Notes: generated from the sequence alone by a model not told the origin. DNA of 64,000 bases from Byssothecium circinans (GCA_010015675.1 ML976977.1:1381456-1445455), one strand, 5' to 3'; shown: positions 22,799-33,630, counted from the stretch's first letter. Made by a program: numbers and translations.

Positions 22799-24097
22799 AT
22801 GAAGCAGTCTATCATCTACACTCTGCCTTTCATCGGCGCAGCTGTCGCGCGCCCCGACGTATGGAGTCTTCATTCCAAGCGAGAAGTTCCCCAGGAGCAT
22901 GCTCACAGGAACGTCAATCTCGAGGTCTCCAAGGCCCTCAACCTTAACAACCCCGACAAGATCCAAGACCCTATCTTCGGTCTTCTTGGTGCTGCCGCTG
23001 GTATCAAGGGTGCCGGCAATATCAAAGATGCCGATTGCCTCCAACAAGCCACTGCCGACCAGGCATTCACCAACGCCAAGGAGGCCAACGATGTCGATGG
23101 CATGACCTTTGCCTTGATTTTCCGTGCCCTGGAGCGCAACACCGGATCCGTGGGTCTTGCCTCAGTGCCTTGCACTTCCATCGAGGCCGTCAATCCTGAG
23201 ATTGCTGCCATCCAGCAACATCAGGATCCCGCTGGCGAGGGCGCTCAAGAACTCAACAAGCAGATTGCTCAGACTCTTGCTGCTCAAATTGCTGCCATTG
23301 GTGGCGACCCAGCTCTCGCCAACGAGGCCAGCACTTTTGCCCCTGGCGAGCTCGATGACGCCACTGGCGCGGGTAACACTTGCGATGACGACCAGGACGA
23401 CCTTGGTTGCATCAACAGCCAGAACCTTCGCGTTGATGACTTAACTGCGGCTGAGATTGAGGCTGCGGCTGCTGGTGCCGAGGCTGCAGGCAACGATACA
23501 GCCGATGTTGCTGGCGATGCGAACAACAACAAGGACAACGCTAACGACGACAACGTCAACGCCAACGACGACAACGACAACGCCAATGCTGCTGACGGAA
23601 ACGCCAAGGGTAATGCCAACGACAACAAGGCAAACGGCAACAAAGCGAACGGCAACAAGGCAAACGGCGCGAAGGCTGATGGAAACGCGGATGCCGACTC
23701 TGCTGCCTCTGACGCTTCAAATGCATCTGACGCTTCAAACAACGCATCTGGAGCCTCCGACGCTTCCAACGAAGCTTCCAACGGAGCCTCAGCCGCCTCC
23801 GGAGCTACCGGGGCCGCCGACTTCGGATCCTGCGCCGATCCATCCATCGTCTTCGGTCCTCCCTCAGACGGCCGCCAGGAAGACGCCTTCGAAGCAGCTG
23901 ACCTGACCAACTTCCCCCACGGCTCCGCTCTCGGCATCGGCGTCATCTCTAGCTTCATCTGCGACCAACTCACCAACAAGTGCAAGGCCAGCGCCGACGC
24001 CGTCACCCAGTGCGATGCCGCCGATGCGGAGGTCAAGGCCTCCGGTCTTACGGGCCAGGCTGCTGCTGATAGCTTCAACCAGGCGCTTGGCCTTTAA
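22799..24097 (+). CDS. secreted two-domain protein with Asn/Asp/Ala repeat linker
   Basis: Single exon, 432 residues. Signal peptide MKQSIIYTLPFIGAAVA is followed by a Lys-Arg site (HSKR/EVP) that suits Kex2-like trimming. Residues about 60-215 form a conserved fungal extracellular domain: ADCLQQATADQAFTNAKEAN, LERNTGSVGLASVPC, IAAIGGDPALANEASTFAPG, GAGNTCDDD. A low-complexity linker of about 100 residues follows, built from NDNAN, ANGNK and DASNASDAS units. The C-terminal domain (DPSIVFGPPSDGRQEDAFEA, FICDQLTNKCKA) carries further cysteines. This architecture recurs in ascomycetes as abundant secreted or wall-associated proteins of unproven function; the linker resembles a wall-spanning spacer. 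A good TATA box and short leader suggest high expression. Confidence 0.88.
   Translation: MKQSIIYTLPFIGAAVARPDVWSLHSKREVPQEHAHRNVNLEVSKALNLNNPDKIQDPIFGLLGAAAGIKGAGNIKDADCLQQATADQAFTNAKEANDVDGMTFALIFRALERNTGSVGLASVPCTSIEAVNPEIAAIQQHQDPAGEGAQELNKQIAQTLAAQIAAIGGDPALANEASTFAPGELDDATGAGNTCDDDQDDLGCINSQNLRVDDLTAAEIEAAAAGAEAAGNDTADVAGDANNNKDNANDDNVNANDDNDNANAADGNAKGNANDNKANGNKANGNKANGAKADGNADADSAASDASNASDASNNASGASDASNEASNGASAASGATGAADFGSCADPSIVFGPPSDGRQEDAFEAADLTNFPHGSALGIGVISSFICDQLTNKCKASADAVTQCDAADAEVKASGLTGQAAADSFNQALGL
23515..23805. repeat. low-complexity coding repeat (Asn/Asp/Ala then Ala/Ser)
   Basis: Imperfect short-period repeats such as AACGACGACAACG, GGCAACAAGGCAAAC and TCTGACGCTTC inside the secreted-protein gene. 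They are likely length-variable between strains. Confidence 0.7.
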
Positions 24098-24538
24098 GTT
24101 GGAGTGAATGGTGAGATGTGTGTAGAGATGTGTGTAGGGGTTTGGTGGTGGATGGGATGGGGGTTTCCGCGGGCTTCGGGTGCGAAGACGTGTTTGTACG
24201 CTTATACTGACGAGACGAGACGAGAAGGCACACTGGAGATTAGGAACCGGGCTTCTTCGTATTATGATTTGCTTTTGTTGCGCGTATACCAATGCACTGC
24301 TCTTTTTTTTTACTATCAATCTTCTCAAACCACGTGAGTCTTTTCGTGACGTGACTTTGATGCTCTGCATGCCATGGTCGTTGCCGAAGATGTTATGTTC
24401 GAATCTTCGAGCCCCGGCCGGTTGGTACGTTGGCTTTGTCTTCACAAATGACGCCCAAGACGAAAAGTTCGCTTTCACGATGTTTCACAAGCAGAGGTTT
24501 CATTTTTAGTAACAGCAGCGTTGCAATGGCAGCCACCT
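24098..24538. other. 3' flank and intergenic, no gene seen
   Basis: Probably the 3' untranslated region of the gene ending at 24097, then unassigned DNA with a T-tract at about 24303-24311. Confidence 0.4.
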
Positions 24539-24877
24539 ATGGAAACCGCCGCCGCCTCAAACCCGAACCGCCCCACTCTTATCCATGTCGTTTCCGCAAA
24601 AGGTATTCCCCACTTCGAAACTAGCGACCTTCTCTAAATCCTCAACATATATTCTCCCTAACAACGCTTCAACTGCATCCCTCTTGAGCACAGCCGTAAA
24701 TATGTTCAAGAAGACTTGGTCCCCGCGCTAAAAGATAAGAAGGAAATAGATTGCAAACTATATACACAAGCCTCTTACAACAGTAAAACGTCAGGAAATA
24801 AACCAACAATCATACTCTGTGGAACTCGCCTTAGGGGGATTCAGTACCTAATACTCCGCCCAATCCTTGAGCTTTAA
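24539..24877 (+). pseudogene. RIP-like relic of an unidentified gene
   Basis: One frame reads from ATG at 24539 (METAAASNPNRPTLIHVVSA) for 112 codons. It is broken by TAA at 24635 and TAA at 24659 and ends at TAA 24875. Between and after the stops it is protein-like: RFNCIPLEHSRKYVQEDLVP, then KDKKEIDCKLYTQASYNS, then NKPTIILCG. Both internal stops would be CAA (Gln) with a C-to-T change. Just past the end a different frame reads AEFNSLLPELISLNRKAFFD, suggesting an additional frameshift. Base composition falls toward AT along it. I cannot name the family; the composition and stops point to a gene killed by RIP-like mutation. Confidence 0.5.
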
Positions 24878-25198
24878 CGGTGACGCGGAGTTCAACAGCT
24901 TGCTTCCCGAGCTCATCTCCCTAAACAGAAAGGCTTTCTTCGATAGCGAGCTGGGTGGTTGAATATCATTAGCAGGGACTCATTAGTATGTGTGATGTGA
25001 GATGAATTGGATGGATTGATTACTATCTATGATTATCGCCACCGCTATTATAGTTCTCCCATCCCAAAACCTTTTGTACAACCTTCAAGTCATCACCCCA
25101 TTCCGCCGCGTCCCGAGCGACTGTGAACCACTGAAATTTCTTATCTATCGAATTGCTTACAGTCCATCATGAGTTCGGGGGCGAGGCGTTTTCGAAGT
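24878..25198. other. intergenic, no gene seen
   Basis: AT-leaning DNA, partly a possible frameshifted continuation of the relic to about 24960, then the 3' flank of the minus-strand gene stopping at 25199. Confidence 0.4.
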
Positions 25199-27175
25199 CT
25201 ATAAGAAAGACGCAAAGAGAGGGTTGCTGCTTAACCCGGTTGATGTGTTTCCACCGGTGTTGTTCTGCTGGTGCTGAGAACCGCCAAAGGCAGGCTGACC
25301 AAAGGCGAGAGAGTTATGTGCCTTGGACTGATTGAAGCCATTCGAGCTGAAAGAGGATAACGGAGTTGATGGCTGTCCGAAGGCGGGCTTGCTCCCAAAA
25401 GGAGACGAGCTCGAGGATGCGGGGATAGAAGGCTGTCCAAAAGCAGGCTTGTTACCAAAAGGAGACGAGCTGGAGGATGCGGGGATGGATGGCTGTCCGA
25501 AGGCGGGTTTTCTACCCAAGGGAGACGAATTGGAGGATGCCGGAATGGAAGGTTGCCCAAAAGCAGGCTGGCCAAAAGACTGTACGCTGGTCTTCTGCTG
25601 GAAAGATCCGATACCCGAAGCTGGTGAGGCAGACACGCCGAAACATCCCGCCGGCTTGGATTGTTGGAAGAATGCAGAGGGAGGCGAGGAATTGTTGGAG
25701 GTGCCAAAGCTTCCTGCCGGCTTGGATTGCTGAAATGAAGGGGAGTTATGTTTTAGTTGGCTGCTAGAGGCGAATGCAGAGAGCGCCGAGGACTTGTTGG
25801 GGGCGCCGAAGCCGGACTGGCCAAAAGCAGGAGATGGTTGCTGCCCGAAAGGTGAAGATGGCGAGGGCTGGCCGACAGTGCCAAACCCTGAAACCCCAAA
25901 AGCAGGAGCTGCCGATGGCTGGTTGAGACCAGACGAGCCAAAGGCGGGCGCTGATGGCTGGCCAAAGGCCGGAGGGCTCTGCTGCTGCGGGCCAGTGGTG
26001 GCGTCCTCCATCTCCATCGCGTCCTCATCCGGAGTAGGCGACATTGCCCGCTTGATCAGCTGACCAGCCCCAGCCGTGGGAGGTGTTGTAGTCGGCGTTG
26101 TGCTCGTTGTCAGGAACGCGTTGTGCTGCGCTTGATTGCTAGCGGGCGTTGAGGGCATGTTGGGACCCGAGGATGCCTGCGGTGACTGGGACGCAGGTTG
26201 TGATTTGACCTGCTGCTGGAACTCTGCAGACTGCTTCTCGGCCTTCTCGGTCTGGGCGACAATTCTATCGGCCTGCTGCTTGTTCTCATCGGTCAGCTTG
26301 GCAATAGTAGCTGCCTGCTGCTTGTTCTCAGACTCCAATTGAGCCATTCGATCATGGAGCTCCGTACTGTCGACGGAGTCTTGCTGTTGCTGCTTGATTT
26401 GCGCCTCAAGCTGTTCTACGCGAGCGCGAAGCTCTTCGGCTTCCTTGACTGATAGCTCCCAGTTACGCTTGTAATGGTCGTGAGTGATCTTGGACGCCTG
26501 AAAGTCAGCATCGTTGATGTTACGGAGACGAATTTGGACGTTGGCGTTCTCCAGCGCAATCAGTGCATCACCTCGATCCTTCACTGCGCGCCGGTTGCGT
26601 AGTACCAAGGACTCGTACGTTTTCTGTAAGCGCTGGTATGGTGCGTCGCTCTCATGGTCGGCGACTTCAGCTTTTAGGTGTGCCACTGTTTTCTCTAATC
26701 TTTGTTTCTCCTTGTCCATTGCTCGTTTTTCTTGCGCGCTCGCATCCCGCTCTTTTCTCAAGGTTTGTATTTCGTCGGCGTAGTTGGCACAATCTTTACG
26801 AGCAGTGTCAAGCTGAGCCCGCTCGTCCAAGCGCTGCCAATCAACTGCAGATTTCTTACTCTGCTCTATATAGTTGATATAGAAGGAGAGGTTGAGCTTG
26901 GCGTCGCAGATGGCATAAATAGTACCGAGAGTGGTGACGATGACGTAGAGGTAGCAGAGGGAGGTAGAGGTCCAGATGATTGTCCCGGATATGATGGGCG
27001 ACGAGGTGAAAAATGACTGGTCCAGCGAGGAGTCAGAGATGACGAAGAAATAGGCCATGGAGACAAAGGCCATTAGAAATACGAATGAGAATATGGCCAA
27101 ATGGACCATCTCAAATAAGTTGAATGGGCTATGGGAGTCGCGGTGGGGAGAGCTCGAAAGCTGGAGAAACAACAT
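25199..27175 (-). CDS. membrane protein with coiled coil and FG-repeat tail (nucleoporin-like)
   Basis: Single exon, 658 residues. ATG at 27175 is used; a second in-frame ATG 22 codons later (MVHLAIFSF) is also possible. Two hydrophobic segments lie near the N-terminus: about residues 24-46 (AIFSFVFLMAFVSMAYFFVI) and 62-88 (TIIWTSTSLCYLYVIVTTLG). Residues about 95-315 form a charged, heptad-like coiled coil rich in Lys, Glu and Gln. After a Ser/Thr/Pro linker the last 260 residues contain about 18 Phe-Gly dipeptides, mostly AFGQP or PFG spaced by Ser/Pro/Gln, as in nucleoporin FG domains. Known fungal pore membrane proteins (Pom152, Pom34, Pom33, Ndc1) have no FG domain, whereas vertebrate POM121 joins membrane anchor and FG repeats. 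A nuclear-envelope role is inference. The FG tail contains a 60-bp tandem repeat. Confidence 0.8.
   Translation of the reverse strand: MLFLQLSSSPHRDSHSPFNLFEMVHLAIFSFVFLMAFVSMAYFFVISDSSLDQSFFTSSPIISGTIIWTSTSLCYLYVIVTTLGTIYAICDAKLNLSFYINYIEQSKKSAVDWQRLDERAQLDTARKDCANYADEIQTLRKERDASAQEKRAMDKEKQRLEKTVAHLKAEVADHESDAPYQRLQKTYESLVLRNRRAVKDRGDALIALENANVQIRLRNINDADFQASKITHDHYKRNWELSVKEAEELRARVEQLEAQIKQQQQDSVDSTELHDRMAQLESENKQQAATIAKLTDENKQQADRIVAQTEKAEKQSAEFQQQVKSQPASQSPQASSGPNMPSTPASNQAQHNAFLTTSTTPTTTPPTAGAGQLIKRAMSPTPDEDAMEMEDATTGPQQQSPPAFGQPSAPAFGSSGLNQPSAAPAFGVSGFGTVGQPSPSSPFGQQPSPAFGQSGFGAPNKSSALSAFASSSQLKHNSPSFQQSKPAGSFGTSNNSSPPSAFFQQSKPAGCFGVSASPASGIGSFQQKTSVQSFGQPAFGQPSIPASSNSSPLGRKPAFGQPSIPASSSSSPFGNKPAFGQPSIPASSSSSPFGSKPAFGQPSTPLSSFSSNGFNQSKAHNSLAFGQPAFGGSQHQQNNTGGNTSTGLSSNPLFASFL
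25371..25573. repeat. 60-bp tandem repeat encoding AFGQPSIPASSSSSPFG units
   Basis: About 3.4 copies with an exact 60-bp period (units starting 25371, 25431, 25491 and 25551). On the minus strand each encodes a 20-residue FG unit. Copies differ mostly at synonymous or conservative sites. Confidence 0.9.
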
Positions 27176-28056
27176 CGTTAACGGGGGGTTGAAGTTGAGG
27201 TGCGCTGGTAAGAGGAAGAGGAAGTGTGTGTGGTGAGGTTGGTAGTGTGCTGCAAGACAGAGCTTATTGTTGCGAGCGCGTTGCGCGTTGCGTGCGCCAA
27301 GCCTTCACGCGGAAACTGTTCACGGATGGTCCGTGTATTCGCGGCGGCAGTTTTTCCAGCATCGCTGTCGAATGCACGGGTAACGGCCTTATCATAATCG
27401 TGAGCTGAGCGAGAGAATCGATTGGTTTGATGTTTGCCTGGCATCCCCGTCAGAATGCAGTGTTTGGCAATAAGGTTGATCCTATACTCACTCACCTCCG
27501 CTTCCTTGTTATTAGAAATGTTGTGATTTAAGTTCCGCTTCCTGACTGTTTACATCGCTCAACCGCATTCGTGCAGTAGGGCGTGAAAGTCTGACGGTAC
27601 TTTACAGAGTTGACGTGAAATTTTGAAATATGTTCGAGTGCTACTGCTCGGGCAGTATCCTCTAACTACGCAGCTGAAAGTCCTTCACCATTGCCACCAT
27701 AATACCAAGGTACCCAATAGTGGTCACATGATGGTGTCCCTGATGATGAAGCAGCTGGAGGTTCATTGCACATGATGTGGGCCTGATGGATTGGAACCAG
27801 TATTGCGCAGAACGAAATTCTGAATTGAGAACCAATAAATTAAAGCTGTGACTTGGTGGTGAATTTGTGAGGTGAAGATCTTCACATCGAGGCATCTGGA
27901 CCAAGGACAAGACATAGCGTCGGAGCTCGGAAATACGTAATTCCGGCGGGACTGGATGAGTCAACCCCGCTATTTTGACTGACTCCAAAAAGTTCAGGTC
28001 GCAGGCCGAGAGTAACATTGAAGAACCAAACCTGAAAATACACCAATTCGTTCGCC
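27176..28056. other. divergent promoter region, no supported gene
   Basis: Lies between the start of the FG-repeat gene (27175, minus) and lysyl-tRNA synthetase (28057, plus). It holds both promoters. A minus-strand open frame at 27662-28069 overlaps the synthetase start and has no motif. Confidence 0.45.
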
Positions 28057-30064
28057 ATGGCCGAATCAACCCCGCCAGCCGCGCCTACTGCCGCCGAGGG
28101 CTCTGAGAACCTCCACAAGGACACTGTCACTGGCGAAATGGTTTCCAAGAGCGAGCGTATGTCTCCATTGCCATGACTCTTTGAAATCACGTTAACAATT
28201 CACAGTGAAGCGACGACAGAAACAACGCGACAAGGATGCCAAGAAGGTAGAGAAGGAAGCCGCGATGCCAGCCCGACCCAAGAAGGAGAAGAAGGAGGAC
28301 GAGGAGGAACTGAACCCCAACGTTGGTCCTGCTCTCCACAAGACTAGCACAGTCATAGCTAAATCATGGGACAGCAATACTTCGAGATCCGTAGCAAGAA
28401 GATCTCGACACTCAAGCAGACTCGCGACCCCGTACCGTACCCCCACAAGTTCCATGTCAACACCAAGCTCGCCGACTTCGTCAAGGAATACAGCTCGCTG
28501 GAGAAGGGTGAGACGAAGGAGGACAAAGAGATCCGCATCGGTGTGCGCATCATCACCAAGCGGGAGGCGGGAAATTCACTCAAGTTCTATGTTAGCAAGG
28601 CTGAGGGTGTTACGGTGCAGATCATGTGCCAATTGCAGTACGCAAAGGGCAGCGTGCCTTTTGAGAAGCAGCATGAGCACCTCCAACGCGGCGACATAAT
28701 AGGCGTGGTGGGATTTCCGGGCCGTACCAACCCAAAGAAGGGCGGCGAGGGCGAGCTGTCCATCTTCGCGACCGAAGTCATACTGCTCACGCCGTGCCTG
28801 CGCATGCTGCCGACGGAGCACTTCGGCTTCAAGGACCAGGAACAGCGACACCGAACGAGGTTCTTGGATCTGATCATGAACGACACCACCCGCGAGACTT
28901 TCATCACACGATCCAAGATCGTCAAATATGTGCGCAAGTACTTTGACGATCGTGACTTCCTCGAAGTGCAGACGCCGATGATGAACAAGATTGCCGGAGG
29001 TGCAACCGCACGGCCTTTCAAGACGTTTCACAACGATCTCAACATGGAGCTGTTCCTGCGGATAGCCCCCGAGCTCTACCTCAAGGAGCTCGTCGTCGGT
29101 GGTCTCGAGCGCGTATACGAAATCGGCCGACAGTTCCGAAACGAGAGCATCGATCTGACCCACAACCCCGAGTTCACCACCTGCGAGTTCTACATGGCCT
29201 TCGCCGACATGTACGACCTCCTGGACATGACCGAGGAGCTCGTCAGTGGCCTAGTCTACTCGGTCAAGGGCACCTACGAGACGGAATACCACACCCAGAG
29301 TGGGGAGACGTACAAGGTCAACTGGCAGAAGCCTTGGCGGAGAGTCGATATGATTCCCGAGCTAGAGCGATGTACTGGCGAGAAGTTTCCTCCGGCCTCG
29401 GAACTCCACACACAAGAGACAAATGAGTTCCTGCAGAAGGTGCTCAAGAAGCAGAAGCTGGAGTGCTCGCCACCTCTCACCAACGCGCGGATGATCGACA
29501 AGCTTGTGGGAGAGTACATTGAGGAGACATGCATCAACCCGACCTTCATCGTGGGCCACCCTGAAGTGATGAGCCCGCTAGCCAAGTACCATCGCGACAT
29601 TCCCGGTCTTTGCGAGCGTTTCGAGGCTTTTGTCTGCAAGAAGGAGATTTGCAACGCCTACACCGAGTTGAACGATCCCTTTGATCAGCGCATCCGTTTT
29701 GAGGAGCAGGCCAACCAGAAGGCTCAGGGCGACGACGAAGCTCAGCTGATTGACGAGGTCTTCTGCCAGGCGCTTGAGTACGGTCTCCCGCCGACCGGAG
29801 GGTGGGGCATGGGCATCGACCGACTGTACGTGTGACGAATCTTTCTTGAAGCTCACATTCGCTAACTATATTGCAGTGTCATGTTCTTGACCGATCACTA
29901 CAGTATCAAGGAGGTGCTCACCTTCCCATTCATGAAGGACATTGTCGAGGAGAAGAAGACGGCGGCCGAGGTTGCCGGAATAGAGCCCAAGCCCGAGGAG
30001 GGTATTCGTAAGTGCATCTACTACCTTGATTGACTCGTCTAACATTACTCTAGCGCACAAATGA
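28057..30064 (+). CDS. KRS1: cytosolic lysyl-tRNA synthetase (class II)
   Basis: Five exons: 28057-28156, 28206-28321, 28375-29825, 29877-30007 and 30054-30064, giving 602 residues, the usual size for the fungal cytosolic enzyme. It charges tRNA-Lys with lysine using ATP. The N-terminus has the eukaryote-specific Lys-rich helix ([19 protein letters not shown]). An OB-fold anticodon-binding domain begins at [14 protein letters not shown]. Class II motifs are clear: motif 1 near residue 267 ([16 protein letters not shown]), motif 2 near 326 ([20 protein letters not shown]) and motif 3 near 549 (GWGMGIDRL). Intron 2 starts with the weak donor GTTGGT, but splicing is needed to give LNPN-QYFE. The last exon is only 11 nt (encoding PHK-stop after the split codon). 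No mitochondrial presequence is seen. Confidence 0.96.
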
Positions 30065-33000
30065 ATGCTAAAATAACGTCGTGAGAATTGACACGGTCAA
30101 CCTATAAGGCCGATTTCATGATGTTGGTGTGAGAGAGTTGACGTCGTGGCTTGGGTAGATGGCTTTTTCCTCACCAAAAGATACTTTCCGCACAGGGTGT
30201 AGTGTAGTTACAAAAAATACCATCGTTTTCTTCCCCTTCTACCACGCATCCATTATCACACCCTACCCTTTGCTTTTCTATCTTTCCGTATCAGATTGAC
30301 GTATGCTAAAGTCATTTCGACTTCCCGACATGTTTGCATAAACACTTCACAAACGTCAGGAGGACTGCATGTTAACCCTACCTATCCCAAGACTATCCAG
30401 CGCACGGAGCTCTCAAAACTCTACCTAGGTGCCAGGTACATCTATCTACACCGTTTACAGTACAGAGCTCGAAGTCGGCATTTGAGTCCATCCAATCACT
30501 CGCACGAGAGCCCTGTACCGCCGAAAAGACCCTACCATCGTTCCCACGTTCAACGTTGCCGGTCGGGCACCTGTCCATTCTCGAATGGGTAATAATTTCT
30601 CTCGATGAGAACCTGGTCATGCCCATCGATGCCCGAGGGCGAGCAGACAAAGTTCAGTCACGTGGAGTGTAGCGTACCTAGGTATTAAAATTGTTGTAAA
30701 CAGGAGCAGCGGCCGGGCGGACCCTGGCGCCAGTGCGAAAGTAGCTCTAGCTCTCCGAGACAGCCTGGCAAATCCAATAGAGCCAATACCAGTATATCAA
30801 CACCGAGGCAGAGAGAACTTTCAAGGTTTGATACACCGTTAGGTACGTAGAGTCTTTGTCTTTCTCTGTTTTATTTTATAGTATTGAGCAAAAGATATAC
30901 ATTTCCCCCGGTAGTGTTTAGAGGGATCTAACGCGCACGTACTCGTACTGTACTTTAATGGTGCCATCTATGACGTTTACAGTCAGGGTAGACACTTTCT
31001 ACGGGGATCGGAGGACGCGTGGTGGGCACTGCGTGGGCAAGCGTCCGGTGGGGAGAGGGATACCCAGACTCCGATCCGCTCGCCTCGCGTCGCCGTAGAG
31101 ACTGCGGGCTAACCTCGCTCTTGGGGTTCTTTTATTTCCCTGGTCCTTTTGAGTTCGTGGTGCGGCGTTGGCTGCATTCGGAAGCGTCGCGATACTTTCG
31201 TGCCACGGTACGCCTTGTCAAAGATATTGCACACCTCATCATGCCCAAGGCAGCCATCAGCGAAAGCAATCAGGCACCAAGCAGATGATCGGGCCGTGTC
31301 GACGGGTCGCTCATGCGCACACCACCGCAGGGCTAAACAATCTGGCATTGTGCAGGTGGGGATAAGGCTGATACTGCACGACATTTGACGTTCCCCGGAT
31401 CCGACAAGAGATGCTCAAGGCGAGATCAGATGCTCAGGCGGGGCCTTTTGCGTGCTCGGACGCTGATGCGAGACCGGGACAGTCTCGCTCGCGCGACGGG
31501 GCGTTGTCGGCCTGACTATCGCTTGTCATGTCGACCGACTTGGGACATATGGACGCCGAGAAGGGCAATATGCGTGTCCCCGAGACATGTTGGTGTTTTG
31601 GGAAGGTAGAAGGTGGCAGAATGGGTGGGCTGGGTGCGTGTTGTACTACTGATTTACTGGGTGGAGACATGGGCTGACGCATGGATCGCTTTTCTATTCG
31701 TTTCGGGCATGTGAAGGTTGTGAGGTGTGGATGGTGAGAGAAAGAGTCTGGTGCCGGTTGAACAAAGACAAAGTTAGATGTAGAGAGATGAGACGTGGGC
31801 TGTGTGGGGAAGGCGCAGCCGCGGGCCCGTTGGGTCAGGCGAGCGGGATACCATACCGGCAGCCGCAAGCCGTAACAGATCCGATAGGCCACAGAACGCA
31901 GCCTGTTTGTTTACTCGAGTAAACACTTGCGAACTGCGAATGCACGTCAACGGACAGCACGTCGGCCGGGTGGATGGACTGGGTACGGCCGGGCTTCTGG
32001 GATATCAATAAATTAAGGTTGCGGGAAATGACCATGTCTGTAGAACAGATTGCAGGACACACGCGGCCCAATCAATTTTTGGGCAGATGGATGGTGTCGA
32101 GTGTCCAAGGGGTTGTTCCGGCGGCGCCGTTGCACAGTGTGAGCACAGTATTGGCTGATTCATTCATTCCATCTCCAATGTTCCTCTGAACCATAGAGAT
32201 GGCCACATGACGCATGACGCATGTGTCGACATCGAGGAGGGGTGTATCGATAGGATGGTCCACATAGCTAATCGATAGGTGATAAGGCAGGGCGCCGGCG
32301 CATGCAGAAGCAATCATATGCGGAAAGCTAAGGCGTGGAGTGTCCCTCTACTCGTTCGTGAGGCCAATGCGGGCCGCACGGGATGCCCCTATTTGCATTG
32401 AGAGAGTAAGATTGCCTCATCACGGCTCTCGCTGAGGTCGTGGAGCGGTTTGAAAAGGGGTCCCTGGTACGTGTGGAATTGTGGATGACGATGGCAATAA
32501 TAGCCTCCGGACGGTGGTGGGTGCTTGAGCCATGGCCATGGGTGGGCGTGGCGTAGATCAAAACAATAACAATAACAACAACAAGCCATTGACGCGCAGG
32601 TGGCGATGATAGTCTCGCCGGTGCTTTTTAGGAATTCTCGAAAGTTGAAACGCAGTAATGAATAAAACTTCGAAACGTCCCCTCCCACTGGCATGTGAGA
32701 TATGTGGGATAGTTCTCGACGGCTGCATGTTGATAGGTCGTCGAGCGTAGGCGGCTTGGCAGGGAGTCTAAAATGTCCAGATGGCCAACGGCTGTAGGTC
32801 GTTCGCTCGGATGCGATGCGCAGCGCACGGCCCTTCCACCCGTGGGAAGTCACGCCCTGCCGCCTGCCCCCGAAAAAAGACGCCCTCGCCCACCGCGAAG
32901 CGCGTCCCTTCCACTCCCGCACCAGTTCTATCAATCGCCCGCAAGCGCAAAGGGTCCTCGCACCACCAGCACTCCAGTCCGTTTGGCCGTTCCTTCCCTC

Positions 33001-33594
33001 CGCTGGCATCGTCGTGTGTCGCTGCTGCCATCTGAGCGAACTTGGGCAGGCGCGCCTGTGTTGGTGTTGTTTACGCGCATTCCGCACCTTCCTCCAGCGA
33101 ATCGACTCCCTTTGCGTGGCCACGTCTTGCCTGCCATCGTCATCGGGCCCCCTCGCCCTCACCCTCCATCTCCATACTATCCAGCCCGAGCACGTCGACG
33201 ACTTTTTCCGTCCTAGAGAAGCACTTCACGCCTTGTATGGAGACACAGGCCACTGCTCGCTAGGTGGTGTCTCTGGTGAGACGTGAACGTGAATGCGAAC
33301 GTGAAGAAGCACATCGAGACGATCTCTGCTGTATTGTACTGTGTGCATTCCACTGCACTATCGTTATCGATTAAAGACTGGCATCAATGACCGCCGCAGT
33401 GGCAGCTGCCTGATCACCCCATCGACCTCCAGGCCACCGCTACATTTCCAGACCACCACCACCGCTGAGCAAGCATCAGCAGCGCACGATACTCTGGAGC
33501 GCAATTAAACCGCCTTTCGCCTCTCGCATCCAGCTTTACCTCCACCTCCACCTCGAGCATCCCTCCCATCACCCCACCAACCGCCCACCGGCAC
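30065..33594. other. long intergenic region upstream of wee1, no supported gene
   Basis: About 3.5 kb. The last 700 bp are pyrimidine-rich on the plus strand and look like promoter and 5' leader of the kinase gene. Open frames of 147-257 codons around 32389-33286 overlap on both strands, carry no recognisable domain and are treated as chance. A short (AACAAT)n-like run is at 32560-32584. No tRNA was found by eye. Confidence 0.4.
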
Positions 33595-33630
33595 AGTCGC
33601 AAACGCAGTCGCAAACGCAGTCGCAAACGC
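33595..33630. repeat. three perfect 12-bp repeats just before the wee1 start
   Basis: AGTCGCAAACGC is repeated three times in perfect tandem, ending 13 bp before the ATG at 33644, so it sits in the 5' untranslated leader. Confidence 0.9.

Noticed and set aside
23284..24078. 264-codon antisense open frame in the 22799 gene
   Set aside because: A by-product of GC-rich Ala/Asn/Asp repeats. The sense strand has the signal peptide and conserved domains.
32389..33162. 257-codon minus-strand open frame upstream of wee1
   Set aside because: Composition is mixed and Arg/Cys-rich with no domain. It overlaps open frames on the other strand and lies in likely promoter/leader DNA of wee1.
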